The position numbers and the translations under genes were made by a program. A DNA stretch of 32,452 nt from positions 1-32,452 of the forward strand of contig JAFZBT010000036.1 in the NCBI GenBank assembly GCA_017561615.1. The letters are read 5' to 3'. Source of the DNA: Erysipelotrichaceae bacterium (GTDB lineage: Bacteria; Bacillota_I; Bacilli_A; Erysipelotrichales; Erysipelotrichaceae). Below the pieces are notes generated by a model, which was given only the letters and a program-made list of their open reading frames with translations, searched no databases and was not told the origin of the DNA. Positions 7,602 to 15,447 of this stretch are shown piece after piece (position 1 is the first letter of the stretch; the number at the start of each line of letters is the position of its first letter).

Positions 7602-8317
7602 TTCACTGCCCCCATTCTGAACAGCACGAAGCTGTCTTCTTCATAGTACTGATTGAGATAATACTTTCCTTCGGTGGAAACACTGCTGTCCCGTAAGCCG
7701 ACGACCAGTCCGTCATAGCCTTCCGGAAGCAGGGCTTCGAAGGTAACGGTGATGTTCTTGTAGTAGGAAAGACCTTTCTGAAGCCATTCGCCGTTATTGC
7801 AGATGACGCGCAGACGGCAGTCTTCGTAGTCCTTGCCGAAGTAGTTGACCGTGAAGGTGTTGTACTGCTTTTCCTCGTCATACTCATAGGACTTGCTGAA
7901 GCTCTCAATGTCATAGTAGTCGCAGATGACATAGTTATAGCGGAAGCCGTACTGATTGCTGGCCTCATTGCCGATCTTCAGTTTCAGGGTCAGAACCTGC
8001 CACTGATAGCCGTTTCTGGCCTGATGGGTTTCATCGCTGGCAAAAACCTGCCAGGAAGCAACGCTGACGCTTCCAGCAGTCGGATCATCCGTCTCTGAAC
8101 AGATGGTATGGTATTCATAGGCAACATCGGCCGTGAGCGGATTTGCCTTGATCTTGTATTTCTCAAAGTCCGCGGTCTTTGCCTCCCCCTGAGTCTGTCC
8201 ACAGGTTGAACAGGTTGAAGGCTGCTGATAGTTTGCCGGCGCCCAGCTGTGGGAATGTATTGAGGAACAGCCGGTTAAAATCATGACCGCCAATAGTAAT
8301 AAGCCCAATTTTTTCAT
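7598..8317 (-). CDS. Small lipoprotein with HxH/CxxC knuckle, coupled to the LtaS-like gene
   Basis: A 239-residue predicted lipoprotein. A short signal peptide with lipobox LTGC puts the lipid-modified Cys at about residue 17. Right after it comes SIHSHSW followed by CSTCGQTQGE, a His/Cys knuckle of a type common at the N-terminus of Gram-positive surface proteins. The rest is beta-rich with many Tyr and no enzyme motif, possibly an immunoglobulin-like or jelly-roll fold. It shares an ATGA overlap with the LtaS-like gene, so the two products are probably made in a fixed ratio and may act together outside the membrane. I do not recognise a named family. Confidence 0.75.
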   Translation of the reverse strand: MKKLGLLLLAVMILTGCSSIHSHSWAPANYQQPSTCSTCGQTQGEAKTADFEKYKIKANPLTADVAYEYHTICSETDDPTAGSVSVASWQVFASDETHQARNGYQWQVLTLKLKIGNEASNQYGFRYNYVICDYYDIESFSKSYEYDEEKQYNTFTVNYFGKDYEDCRLRVICNNGEWLQKGLSYYKNITVTFEALLPEGYDGLVVGLRDSSVSTEGKYYLNQYYEEDSFVLFRMGAVK

Positions 8318-8352
8318 ATAATTAATATATACCTTTTTAGGAACCAGATAAA
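8317..8352. promoter_or_regulatory. Compact divergent promoter region
   Basis: Only 50 bases separate the lipoprotein start from the lipid kinase start. Rightward, TATAAT lies at 8317-8322. Leftward, TTTATC (8347-8352), a 17-base spacer and TATATT (8324-8329) can be read. The leftward -10 is so near the ATG that its transcript would be almost leaderless, so the exact elements are uncertain. Confidence 0.4.
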
Positions 8353-8367
8353 CAGAAGGTGAGGAAA

Positions 8368-9276
8368 ATGCGAAAGAAAATACTGTTGCTGGCCAACTTC
8401 TCCTCCGGAAAAGGCGGCGGCAAAACCCAGCTCGTCAGTCTGATCAGAGAACTCGCTCTGAAGGGCTTTGAGACGGTTTCCTATCCCATCATCCCGGATC
8501 AGGGACTGACTTCCGACGCCATCCTGGACAATACTTCCCGGGATTATGAAGCCATCCTGTGCTGCGGCGGTGACGGCACCCTTAATTATCTGGTCAACTA
8601 TCTCGTCCGCAATGATCTGGACATCCCCGTCGCCTACCTGCCTACGGGATCATGCAACGACTTTGCCTTTTCGCTTTACGGCAAGCGGACGGTAACCAGC
8701 CAGGAGATCGTCGAAGCGATTGCCGCCAACCGGCAGTTCCGCTATGACCTGGTCAGAATCAACGACACCTGCTTCAACTATGTCGCTGCCTTCGGCAGCT
8801 TTACCGGCGTCAGCTACAAGACGGACCAGAACATGAAAAACACCTTCGGCTTTCTGGCCTACATGCTTAATGCCATTTCCGTCGCTCCCAAGGAACTCGG
8901 GCACAGCCACCATCTGGTGCTTAAGTGCGATGAGCGGACGATCGAAGGAGATTTCCTCTTAGGCGCCATTTCCAACTCCACCTCCGTCGGCGGCTTCACC
9001 CCGTCCATCATCGAACACAGTAAGATCGACGACGGCCAGTTCGAGGTAACTCTCATCAGCAGGACCGATAATGTCAGGGACCTCAACGAACTGGTCGGTT
9101 CGCTGCTTTCCGGCAAGCCAGACAACGTCCTGCTGACCAGCTTCCACGCCGACCATCTGACCATCGACTTCAATGACGAATGCGAATGGACACTGGACGG
9201 CGAAAACGGCGGCATCATCACCCATGCGGAATTCTCGCTGCTGAGAGAAAGGCAGAAAACCTTCCGCCTTCCCTGA
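8368..9276 (+). CDS. Diacylglycerol kinase-like lipid kinase (DagK/YegS/BmrU family)
   Basis: A 302-residue soluble lipid kinase of the DAGK catalytic superfamily, which phosphorylates diacylglycerol or a related lipid with ATP at the membrane surface. The nucleotide-binding motif GGDGTLN and the following LPTGSCNDFA loop are intact. The C-terminal DGENGG and the beta-sandwich domain are typical, and the length is normal. ATG 8368 follows AAGGTG at six bases; a GTG nine bases earlier lies inside that site and was rejected. It is divergent from the LtaS-like pair. In Gram-positives such kinases return the diacylglycerol released by LtaS to phospholipid synthesis; that role is an inference from context. 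Confidence 0.88.
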   Translation: MRKKILLLANFSSGKGGGKTQLVSLIRELALKGFETVSYPIIPDQGLTSDAILDNTSRDYEAILCCGGDGTLNYLVNYLVRNDLDIPVAYLPTGSCNDFAFSLYGKRTVTSQEIVEAIAANRQFRYDLVRINDTCFNYVAAFGSFTGVSYKTDQNMKNTFGFLAYMLNAISVAPKELGHSHHLVLKCDERTIEGDFLLGAISNSTSVGGFTPSIIEHSKIDDGQFEVTLISRTDNVRDLNELVGSLLSGKPDNVLLTSFHADHLTIDFNDECEWTLDGENGGIITHAEFSLLRERQKTFRLP

Positions 9277-9326
9277 TCGGCGCTAAAAGTACCGGAAAAC
9301 CTGTGAAAATCGTTGAATCTGCTGTG

Positions 9327-9355
9327 TTGAATTACGTTTTTCGGTTTGTTATAAT
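9327..9355 (+). promoter_or_regulatory. Promoter of secG
   Basis: TTGAAT (9327-9332), a 17-base spacer and TATAAT (9350-9355), preceded by TGT to give an extended -10. This is one of the best promoters in the window. Confidence 0.8.
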
Positions 9356-9382
9356 AAGTAAGCAATTCAAAGGAGTTTAGAC

Positions 9383-9619
9383 ATGTTAGATATATTGATT
9401 ATGCTCACCTCAGTAGTAATCATCCTGCTGGTTCTGTTACAAAGCGGAAAATCAGCCGGCGTAAGCAGTGCTTTCACCGGTGGTAATGGCGGACTTAACC
9501 TGTTCAGCAACCTGAAGGAAAGAGGCCCCGAGAAAGTGATCGCCATGGTGACACTCTGCTCGATCGTCCTGTTCTTCGTGCTGGTAATCATCAAGTTAAT
9601 CGTTACCCAGAACGCTTAA
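9383..9619 (+). CDS. secG: Preprotein translocase subunit SecG
   Basis: A 78-residue SecG, the small accessory membrane subunit of the SecYEG channel. It has two hydrophobic helices (residues ~3-20 and ~55-74) joined by the Gly-rich loop with LLQSGKSAGVSSAFTGG, a hallmark of the family. The length is typical. ATG follows AAAGGAG. smpB comes 31 bases downstream past a terminator-like hairpin. Many Firmicutes have rnr between secG and smpB; here it is absent. Confidence 0.95.
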   Translation: MLDILIMLTSVVIILLVLLQSGKSAGVSSAFTGGNGGLNLFSNLKERGPEKVIAMVTLCSIVLFFVLVIIKLIVTQNA

Positions 9620-9638
9620 GACCATCCGGTCTTTTTTT
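9618..9638 (+). terminator. Terminator/attenuator between secG and smpB
   Basis: A short stem AAGACC / GGTCTT with loop ATCC and seven T's starts at the secG stop codon. With only 6 bp it may be partial and allow readthrough into smpB, which has no obvious promoter of its own. Confidence 0.65.
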
Positions 9639-9650
9639 ATCAAAGGAGTT

Positions 9651-10109
9651 ATGGAAGAAAAGAATATCAAGGTCATTGCCCTCAACCGCAGAGCGCGCCA
9701 TGACTACTTCCTCGAGGAGTTCTTCGAAGCCGGCATTGAACTGACCGGTACCGAGATCAAGAGCATCCGTCAGGGTCATGTGCAGTTCAAGGAAGCCTAC
9801 ATCGACTTCAAGGGAAGCGAAGCTTTCATCGTGGACATGCACATCGCTCCCTACGACCACGGCAACATCTTCAATCACGATGAGACCCGGCCGCGCCGGC
9901 TGCTTCTTCATAAATACGAGATCAGACAGCTTAGGAAAGCCGTCGCCATCAAGGGTTATACCGTGGTCCCGACCAGGATGTACTTCAAGCGCGGCCTGTG
10001 CAAGCTGGAGATCGCCCTGGCCAAGGGCAAAGCTCTCTATGACAAGAGAGAAACCATCAAGGAACGGGACCAGAAGAGAGAAATCGAAAAGGCCATGAAG
10101 GTCAGATAG
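9651..10109 (+). CDS. smpB: SsrA-binding protein SmpB
   Basis: A 152-residue SmpB, which binds tmRNA and delivers it to stalled ribosomes for trans-translation. Typical segments are NRRARHDYFLEE at the N-terminus, GIELTGTEIKS and the Lys/Arg-rich C-terminal tail (KRETIKERDQKREIEK) that enters the decoding centre. The length is normal. ATG follows AAAGGAG by four bases. The tmRNA gene ssrA is often nearby but was not found in this window. The cyclophilin gene follows at nine bases, suggesting cotranscription. Confidence 0.96.
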   Translation: MEEKNIKVIALNRRARHDYFLEEFFEAGIELTGTEIKSIRQGHVQFKEAYIDFKGSEAFIVDMHIAPYDHGNIFNHDETRPRRLLLHKYEIRQLRKAVAIKGYTVVPTRMYFKRGLCKLEIALAKGKALYDKRETIKERDQKREIEKAMKVR

Positions 10110-10118
10110 GAGAAAAAC

Positions 10119-10589
10119 ATGATCGTAATTGAAATGAATGACGGCGGCATCATCAGAGTCGAGCTTGACGAAACGGCCGCTCCGAAGACCGTGGAGAATT
10201 TCCGCAGACTGGTACAAAGGCACTTCTATGACGGCCTGATCTTCCATAGAGTCATCAAAGGCTTCGTGATTCAGGGCGGTGACCCAACCGGCACCGGCAT
10301 GGGCGGAAGCGACGAACGGATCGTCGGCGAATTCGCGGCCAACGGCCATGACAATCCGCTTAAGCACACGGCCGGAGTCATCTCGATGGCCCGCAGCGCC
10401 GACCCGGACAGCGCATCATCCCAGTTCTTCATCATGCACAAGGACGCTCCCCATCTGGACGGCAGTTATGCCGCCTTCGGCAAGGTCGTTGAAGGCATGG
10501 ATGTGGTCGACCGCATTGCCTGCACGCCGACCGACTTCCGGGACAGACCGCTTGCTCCGCAGATCATTAAGAGCATCAGAGAAGAATAA
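10119..10589 (+). CDS. Cyclophilin-type peptidyl-prolyl cis-trans isomerase
   Basis: A 156-residue single-domain cyclophilin that isomerises Xaa-Pro bonds. There is no signal peptide or lipobox, so it is cytosolic. The active-site core is clear: FHRVIKGFVIQGGDPTGTG (with the catalytic Arg), SMARSADPDSASSQFFI and LDGSYAAFGKVVEGMDVVD. The length fits the minimal bacterial PpiB form. It starts at ATG after ATAGGAG, nine bases after smpB, and ends in a strong terminator. Confidence 0.95.
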   Translation: MIVIEMNDGGIIRVELDETAAPKTVENFRRLVQRHFYDGLIFHRVIKGFVIQGGDPTGTGMGGSDERIVGEFAANGHDNPLKHTAGVISMARSADPDSASSQFFIMHKDAPHLDGSYAAFGKVVEGMDVVDRIACTPTDFRDRPLAPQIIKSIREE

Positions 10590-10594
10590 GCATT

Positions 10595-10622
10595 GACGGC
10601 AGCTCAGACTGCCGTCTTTTTT
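10595..10622 (+). terminator. Terminator of secG-smpB-cyclophilin unit
   Basis: An 8-bp perfect stem GACGGCAG / CTGCCGTC with a 6-base loop is followed by six T's. The end of the T run is also the start of the next promoter's -35. Confidence 0.9.
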
Positions 10623-10649
10623 GCCAACGAAAGACATTTGGTTTATAGT
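10621..10649 (+). promoter_or_regulatory. Promoter of the E2-like gene
   Basis: TTGCCA (10621-10626), exactly 17 bases, TATAGT (10644-10649). It directly abuts the preceding terminator. Confidence 0.75.
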
Positions 10650-10676
10650 TAAGGAGTAATAACGGAGGTATTTACC

Positions 10677-11570
10677 ATGACTGAGCAGAAGAAAAAACGC
10701 GGCGACAGACATGATGGCACTTTGGCTGCCAGCGGCGATCCGATCCATGCCATAATGCCCTATATCTTCGGTGAAAGAGCCGACAACGAAGCCGTTCTCT
10801 TCGATAATTTTGACGTATCGGAAGTAGACCGGTATCTGGAGAGAAAGAACGGGGAAAAGCCGCAGTACAAATACACTTATTTCCACGTCATTCTGGCCGC
10901 TCTGGCCAAGGTCTGCTACATGAAGCCGAAGATGAACCGCTTCATCATCGGCAACCGTTACTATCAGCGCAAGGACATTTCTTTCTGTTTCATCGCCAAG
11001 AACAAGATGACGGAAAACAGCGCTGAATCGGTTCTGATCATCACGGCTGATGATAACGATGTTCCCATCTGCCAGCAGATTCACGACAAGATCTGCGCTG
11101 AAGTATACAAAATCAAGACCGAGGAAGCTGTCGATGATACGTCACAGCAGCTTCAGTGGATCTCCAAGATCCCCCGCCCCATACTCAAGGCCTTCATCAG
11201 ACTGCTGTTCTGGCTCAACGCCAACGACAAACTGCCCAAGGCCCTGGCCACCGTCGATCCCTACAGTTCTTCCTGCTTTGTGTCCAATCTGGGCTCCATC
11301 AGGATGTCGGCCGTCTATCATCACCTGATCAACTGGGGCACCAATTCCATTTTCGCCCTGATCAATCAGGCTAAGAAGATCCCGTTCTTCAATGATGACG
11401 GTTCCTATGAAATGCGTAATGCCATTTCCATGGGCTTTACCATTGATGAGAGGATCGGTGACGGCTTCTATTTCGCCAGAGCTCTGGAATTGCTGAAGGA
11501 CATCCTTCTGCATCCCGACATCCTCGACCAGCCGCTTTCCGCTCCTTATGAGCAGCATGATCTGAACTAG
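10677..11570 (+). CDS. Stand-alone 2-oxoacid dehydrogenase E2 / CAT-like domain protein
   Basis: A 297-residue protein of the CoA-dependent acyltransferase superfamily, closest to the catalytic domain of E2 subunits and chloramphenicol acetyltransferase. No lipoyl or E1/E3-binding domain is present and no dehydrogenase genes are nearby, so it is not part of a classic complex. The family's terminal HxxxDG motif is replaced: FTIDERIGDG has Glu258 where the catalytic His is expected, while Asp262-Gly263 remain. SSCFVSNLGSI and the helical C-terminus match the fold. I recall Firmicute proteins with the same DERI-DG form, so the change may define a subfamily rather than decay. ATG follows ACGGAGG. 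It is monocistronic. Function unknown; acetylation of a small molecule or a structural role are both open. Confidence 0.8.
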   Translation: MTEQKKKRGDRHDGTLAASGDPIHAIMPYIFGERADNEAVLFDNFDVSEVDRYLERKNGEKPQYKYTYFHVILAALAKVCYMKPKMNRFIIGNRYYQRKDISFCFIAKNKMTENSAESVLIITADDNDVPICQQIHDKICAEVYKIKTEEAVDDTSQQLQWISKIPRPILKAFIRLLFWLNANDKLPKALATVDPYSSSCFVSNLGSIRMSAVYHHLINWGTNSIFALINQAKKIPFFNDDGSYEMRNAISMGFTIDERIGDGFYFARALELLKDILLHPDILDQPLSAPYEQHDLN

Positions 11571-11582
11571 ACAGAACAACAC

Positions 11583-11638
11583 AGAAAACGGAAACCGCGG
11601 TTTCCGTTTTCTTATGAAAAAAGGCCGCTTTGGCGGTC
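11583..11638. terminator. Convergent terminator region
   Basis: A perfect 30-bp palindrome (11583-11612) with A-rich and T-rich ends can stop transcription from both sides. Nearer the leftward dus gene, a weaker hairpin (core CCGC / GCGG on that strand, 11625-11636) runs into six T's at 11617-11622 and overlaps the dus stop codon. Confidence 0.75.
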
Positions 11639-12638
11639 AGTTTTCGAAATATGAATAATCGTCATCAGCCATGGCCTTCAGATATTCAGCCATGATGGTC
11701 TCAAGCTGCTCCATGGTGTTCATGAAGTTGATCTTGGCCTTAACCCGGTTGGCCTTGGGCAGCCCGTCAATGTACCAGCAGGCATGACCCCGCATTTCCT
11801 TGATGGCCGATCTTTCGCCTTTCAGCTCGCAGAGCCTTCTGGCATGGTCAAGACACTGATCGATCCTTTCCTGAGGTGTCGGCGGATCCAGCCTGATGCC
11901 TCTTTCGTCGTACTCGACCAGCTGACGGATCAGCCAGGGATTGCCCAGACAGCCGCGGGCGACCATGAAGCCGTCACAGCGGCACAGCTGTTCCATGGCG
12001 ATCAGGTCATCAACGCTGCGGATGTCGCCGTTGCCGATGACCGGGATGCTGATGGCTTCTTTGACTTCCCTGATGAGGTTCCAGTCAGCCTTGCCGCTGT
12101 AGAACTGCGTCTTCACCCGGGGATGAATGGTCACGGCATCCGCTCCGGCCTTTTCCATCAGCTGAGCCATTTCCACGACGTTGATGCTGTCCGGATCCCA
12201 ACCGGCTCTCAGCTTGACGGTCAGGGGCTTGCGGACGCTTTCCTTCATCGCTCTGACCAGTTCGTAGGCATGCTGCGGCTCTCTCATCAGCGCCGAGCCG
12301 CCGTTATTGCGGACGACCTTGCGGACCGGGCATCCCATGTTAATGTCGATGATGTCGCAGTCGGTCTTCTGATCCATGTATGCGGCGCCTTCAACCATCG
12401 TATCGATGTCATAGCCGAACAGCTGCAGGGCCATCGGCCTTTCTTCTTCCAGCACCTCGCACATCTTCAGGGTCTTCTTGTTTTTGTAATGTATGGCCTT
12501 GTCGGATATCATTTCGGAAACGGAAAGGGCGGCGCCGAACTGCTTCATGATGCAGCGGAAAGACTGGTTGGATATTCCAGCCATCGGTCCCACAATTATC
12601 CGGTTTGCCAGTTCCCTGTCTCCGATCTTAAGCTTCAT
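11637..12638 (-). CDS. dusB: tRNA-dihydrouridine synthase (DusB/NifR3 type)
   Basis: A 333-residue flavoprotein that reduces uridines in tRNA to dihydrouridine with NADPH and FMN. The TIM barrel shows PMAGISNQSFR for FMN at the N-terminus, the catalytic Cys in NMGCPVRKVVRNNGGSALM, VKLRAGWD, the IHPRVKTQFYSG loop, VIGNGDI and the phosphate-binding VARGCLGNPW. It starts at ATG 12638, inside the last codons of hslO (11-base overlap). The frame is open upstream, but that extension lies within hslO and is basic filler. It is the last gene of the tilS-hpt-ftsH-hslO-dus series. The tRNA position modified cannot be read from sequence. Confidence 0.92.
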   Translation of the reverse strand: MKLKIGDRELANRIIVGPMAGISNQSFRCIMKQFGAALSVSEMISDKAIHYKNKKTLKMCEVLEEERPMALQLFGYDIDTMVEGAAYMDQKTDCDIIDINMGCPVRKVVRNNGGSALMREPQHAYELVRAMKESVRKPLTVKLRAGWDPDSINVVEMAQLMEKAGADAVTIHPRVKTQFYSGKADWNLIREVKEAISIPVIGNGDIRSVDDLIAMEQLCRCDGFMVARGCLGNPWLIRQLVEYDERGIRLDPPTPQERIDQCLDHARRLCELKGERSAIKEMRGHACWYIDGLPKANRVKAKINFMNTMEQLETIMAEYLKAMADDDYSYFEN

Positions 12639-13533
12639 TCTTCTTCTCTTTGCTCTCCCTGCGCGCTTTGTGGGCGTTGACATAACCCTGCAGGGTCTCC
12701 TCGCTGAATCGGTACTTCCTGCCGCAGAACTTGCAGACGACCTCGCAGCCGTGATCCTCGTCGATCATTTCCTGCAGATCCTTTTCCGGCAGCTTGGACA
12801 GCACGCGGGCAAAGCGGGCCCTTGAGCATTCGCACTTGAACTGCAGTTCCCTGGTTTCCAGCTCTTCATAGTCGGAGAAGATCGCCTTGGCAATCTCGCT
12901 GGGATCCTGCATCTCATCGATGATCTGGCTGACCGGCTTCAGATGGGTGACGATGTTTTCGACGATCTGAATGTCCGCTTCCACGGCACTGGGCATCATC
13001 TGAATGATCAGAGCGCCTGCTGACTTGATCGAACAGTCGGTATCGACCAGTACGCCGACGCTGACGGCACTGTTGGTCTGTTCGCTTTCCGCAAAATAGT
13101 AGGCAAAGTCGTCGCCGATCTCACCGGACTGCAGCGGCACTTCGGAAATGAACGGACGCTTCATGCTGAGATCCTTCACGACCCTCAGCACACCGTCAGT
13201 CCCGACAGCCTTGCCGACATCGAGCTTGTGGTTTTCCTTCTCAAACTGGACGTGCGGATTATCCACGTAGCCTCTGACCGAACCGTCATAATAACCGTCC
13301 ACGACGACCTGGCCGATCGGACCGTTTCCGTCAATGACGATTTCCAGTTTTTCCTTGCTGTCCTTCAGCATGCTGCCCATGATGCAGGCCACGGAAAGAG
13401 TGCGGCCCAGGGCGGCAGCGGCAGTAGGATACAGATCATGTTTGGTTACCGCTTCCTGTACCAGGGCGGTGTTATTGCAGCAGAACACTCTGACGTTGCC
13501 GTTGAGCGCTGTTCCTCTTGACAGTTTATCCAT
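12628..13533 (-). CDS. hslO: Redox-regulated chaperone Hsp33
   Basis: A 301-residue Hsp33, an ATP-independent holdase switched on by oxidation. The C-terminal zinc-binding redox switch is complete: CEC in FKCECSRARF and CKFC in VVCKFCGRKY. The N-terminal holdase domain begins with LSRGTALNGNVRVF and includes MGSMLKDSKEKLEIVIDGNGPIG. The length is typical. ATG 13533 follows GGAAGGAG. The nine residues encoded upstream in frame fall in the terminator hairpin and were excluded. It lies after ftsH, as in many Firmicutes, but behind an intergenic terminator. Confidence 0.95.
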   Translation of the reverse strand: MDKLSRGTALNGNVRVFCCNNTALVQEAVTKHDLYPTAAAALGRTLSVACIMGSMLKDSKEKLEIVIDGNGPIGQVVVDGYYDGSVRGYVDNPHVQFEKENHKLDVGKAVGTDGVLRVVKDLSMKRPFISEVPLQSGEIGDDFAYYFAESEQTNSAVSVGVLVDTDCSIKSAGALIIQMMPSAVEADIQIVENIVTHLKPVSQIIDEMQDPSEIAKAIFSDYEELETRELQFKCECSRARFARVLSKLPEKDLQEMIDEDHGCEVVCKFCGRKYRFSEETLQGYVNAHKARRESKEKKNEA

Positions 13534-13549
13534 GTTGTCTCCTTCCTCT

Positions 13550-13576
13550 AAAAACAGCACGGCATGTGCTGTTTTT
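13550..13576 (-). terminator. Terminator/attenuator between ftsH and hslO
   Basis: Leftward, an 11-bp perfect stem (AAAAACAGCAC and its complement, 5-base loop) ends in TTTTT directly before the hslO ribosome binding site. It should limit ftsH readthrough into hslO. Confidence 0.75.
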
Positions 13577-13581
13577 CTTCA

Positions 13582-15432
13582 TCAGTCTTCGGCTTTTTCG
13601 GCCGGTGCGCTGACGGTTCCGTATCTGACGATGTTTTCCAGATCTTCCTTGGTCAGGGTCTCCTGTTCCTCCAGGGCTCTGACGATGTTGTCCAGAGTAT
13701 CGCGGTGTTCGCCGATGATCTCCTGAGCCTTGCTGTAGCTCTGCTGAATGATCTTGCGGACTTCCTGATCGATCTCAAAGGCAACCTGATCGGAATACGT
13801 CTTGTTGGTTGTATAATCGCGGCCAAGGAAGACGTTGCCGTCCTGCTTGGAATACTGGATCGGGCCGATGGAACTCATGCCATAGGCGCTGACCATTCCC
13901 TTGGCGATCTCGGTGGCTCTTTCGATGTCGTTGCTGGCACCGGTGGAGATCTCACCCAGAACCATTTCTTCAGCTACCCGGCCGCCCAGCAGGCCGACGA
14001 TCTGGCTTTCCAGCTGGCTCTTGGTGTGCAGCATGTTATCTTCCTTCGGGGTCATCAGGTTATAGCCGCCGGCCATGCCGCGCGGAATGATGGTGACCTT
14101 CTGAACCTCATCGGCGTCCTCAAGGAACAGGCCGATGACAGCATGCCCGGATTCGTGAACGGCAACCATGTGCTTCTCCCGGTCGCTGTACTTGCGGGAC
14201 TTCTTGGCCGGGCCGCCGATGGTGCGGTCGATGCCTTCATCCAGATCGGACATCTGAATGAGGTCGTGGTTATTGCGGACTGCCATGATGGCCGCTTCGT
14301 TCAGGACGTTCTCCAGATCAGCTCCGGAGAAACCCGGCGTACGGGCAGCCAGATGTTCGAGATTGATGTCGTCCGCAAACTTCTTGTTGCGGGCGTGGAC
14401 CTTAAGAATGGCCAGACGGCCCTTCTTGTCGGGCATGGAAACAGTGACCTGACGGTCAAATCTTCCCGGTCTCAGCAGAGCCGGGTCAAGAACGTCGGGG
14501 CGGTTGGTCGCCGCGATGACGACGATGCCCTGATTCTCTTCAATGCCGTCCAGCTCAACCAGTAGCTGGTTGAGGGTCTGTTCTCTTTCATCGTTGCCGC
14601 CGCCCAGACCGGCACCTCTCTGCCTGCCTACGGCGTCGATCTCATCGATGAAGATCATGCACGGCGCTGTCTTCTGAGCGGTCTTGAACATGTCTCTGAC
14701 GCGCGAAGCGCCGACACCGACGAACATCTCCACGAAGTCTGAACCGGAGATGGAGTAGAACGGTACATCGGCTTCACCGGCTACGGCCTTGGCCAGCAGG
14801 GTCTTGCCGGTGCCCGGAGCTCCGACCATCAGGATGCCCTTGGGAATGCGGGCGCCCATCTTGGAGAACTTGTCCGGATTGCGCAGGTATTCGATGATCT
14901 CAGCCATCTCTTCCTTTTCTTCCTCACAGCCGGCAACGTCATCGAAGGTAACCTTGATGTTGCCTTCCAGACGCGCCCGCGACTTGGAGAATTCAAATGC
15001 CTTGGCATTGCTGCCGGCGTTCATCCGGTTGATCATGTAGACACCGAAGGCTACCAGCAGCAGCAGGGGAACCAGTTCCGCCAGCGCCTGCATCAGATAA
15101 TTAGTCTGATACGGATTCTTGACGATGATGTTGGCGTCCTTCACCTTGGAATGAAGCAGCTCCATCAGTTCGTTGTTCTGCGTCTCCGTGTTGGGAACGC
15201 TGGCAAGGAAGATGTATTCCGTGTCGTTTTCCTTATAGGTTCCGCTGATGTCGATGACCGTGGAATTCATGGTCAGGGTCACCTTGTTGATGTTCTTGGT
15301 CTGAATGATCTTTTCAAATTCGCCGTAGTTAAGCGTCTTGGTACGGCTGGCGTTGGTATAGCTGAACAGCGCCACGATCATCAGAGCCGTTATTATATAT
15401 GGTATTATTCCTACCAGTCTGTTCTTCTTCAA
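13582..15432 (-). CDS. ftsH: ATP-dependent zinc metalloprotease FtsH
   Basis: A 616-residue membrane AAA+ protease that extracts and degrades membrane and regulatory proteins as a hexamer. Transmembrane helices lie at ~7-25 and ~113-133, flanking a short extracytoplasmic domain. Walker A GAPGTGKT is at 204-211, Walker [10 protein letters not shown] at ~259-267, the second region of homology with RPGRFDR at 321-327, and the zinc site HESGH at 426-430. The start codon is TTG at 15432: an in-frame TGA lies just upstream and the next Met is inside the first helix. AAGGAG lies 11 bases before this TTG, a rather long spacing. It follows hpt by 15 bases, so they are probably cotranscribed. Confidence 0.97.
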   Translation of the reverse strand: MKKNRLVGIIPYIITALMIVALFSYTNASRTKTLNYGEFEKIIQTKNINKVTLTMNSTVIDISGTYKENDTEYIFLASVPNTETQNNELMELLHSKVKDANIIVKNPYQTNYLMQALAELVPLLLLVAFGVYMINRMNAGSNAKAFEFSKSRARLEGNIKVTFDDVAGCEEEKEEMAEIIEYLRNPDKFSKMGARIPKGILMVGAPGTGKTLLAKAVAGEADVPFYSISGSDFVEMFVGVGASRVRDMFKTAQKTAPCMIFIDEIDAVGRQRGAGLGGGNDEREQTLNQLLVELDGIEENQGIVVIAATNRPDVLDPALLRPGRFDRQVTVSMPDKKGRLAILKVHARNKKFADDINLEHLAARTPGFSGADLENVLNEAAIMAVRNNHDLIQMSDLDEGIDRTIGGPAKKSRKYSDREKHMVAVHESGHAVIGLFLEDADEVQKVTIIPRGMAGGYNLMTPKEDNMLHTKSQLESQIVGLLGGRVAEEMVLGEISTGASNDIERATEIAKGMVSAYGMSSIGPIQYSKQDGNVFLGRDYTTNKTYSDQVAFEIDQEVRKIIQQSYSKAQEIIGEHRDTLDNIVRALEEQETLTKEDLENIVRYGTVSAPAEKAED

Positions 15433-15447
15433 ATATATTCACGCTCC

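Noticed and set aside
9277..9326. Possible small RNA between the lipid kinase and secG
   Set aside because: Only 50 bases with no convincing hairpin; the rest of the gap is the secG promoter.
13564..14565. 333-codon open frame antisense to ftsH
   Set aside because: Shadow of the FtsH frame; it has no start signals and no recognisable domain.
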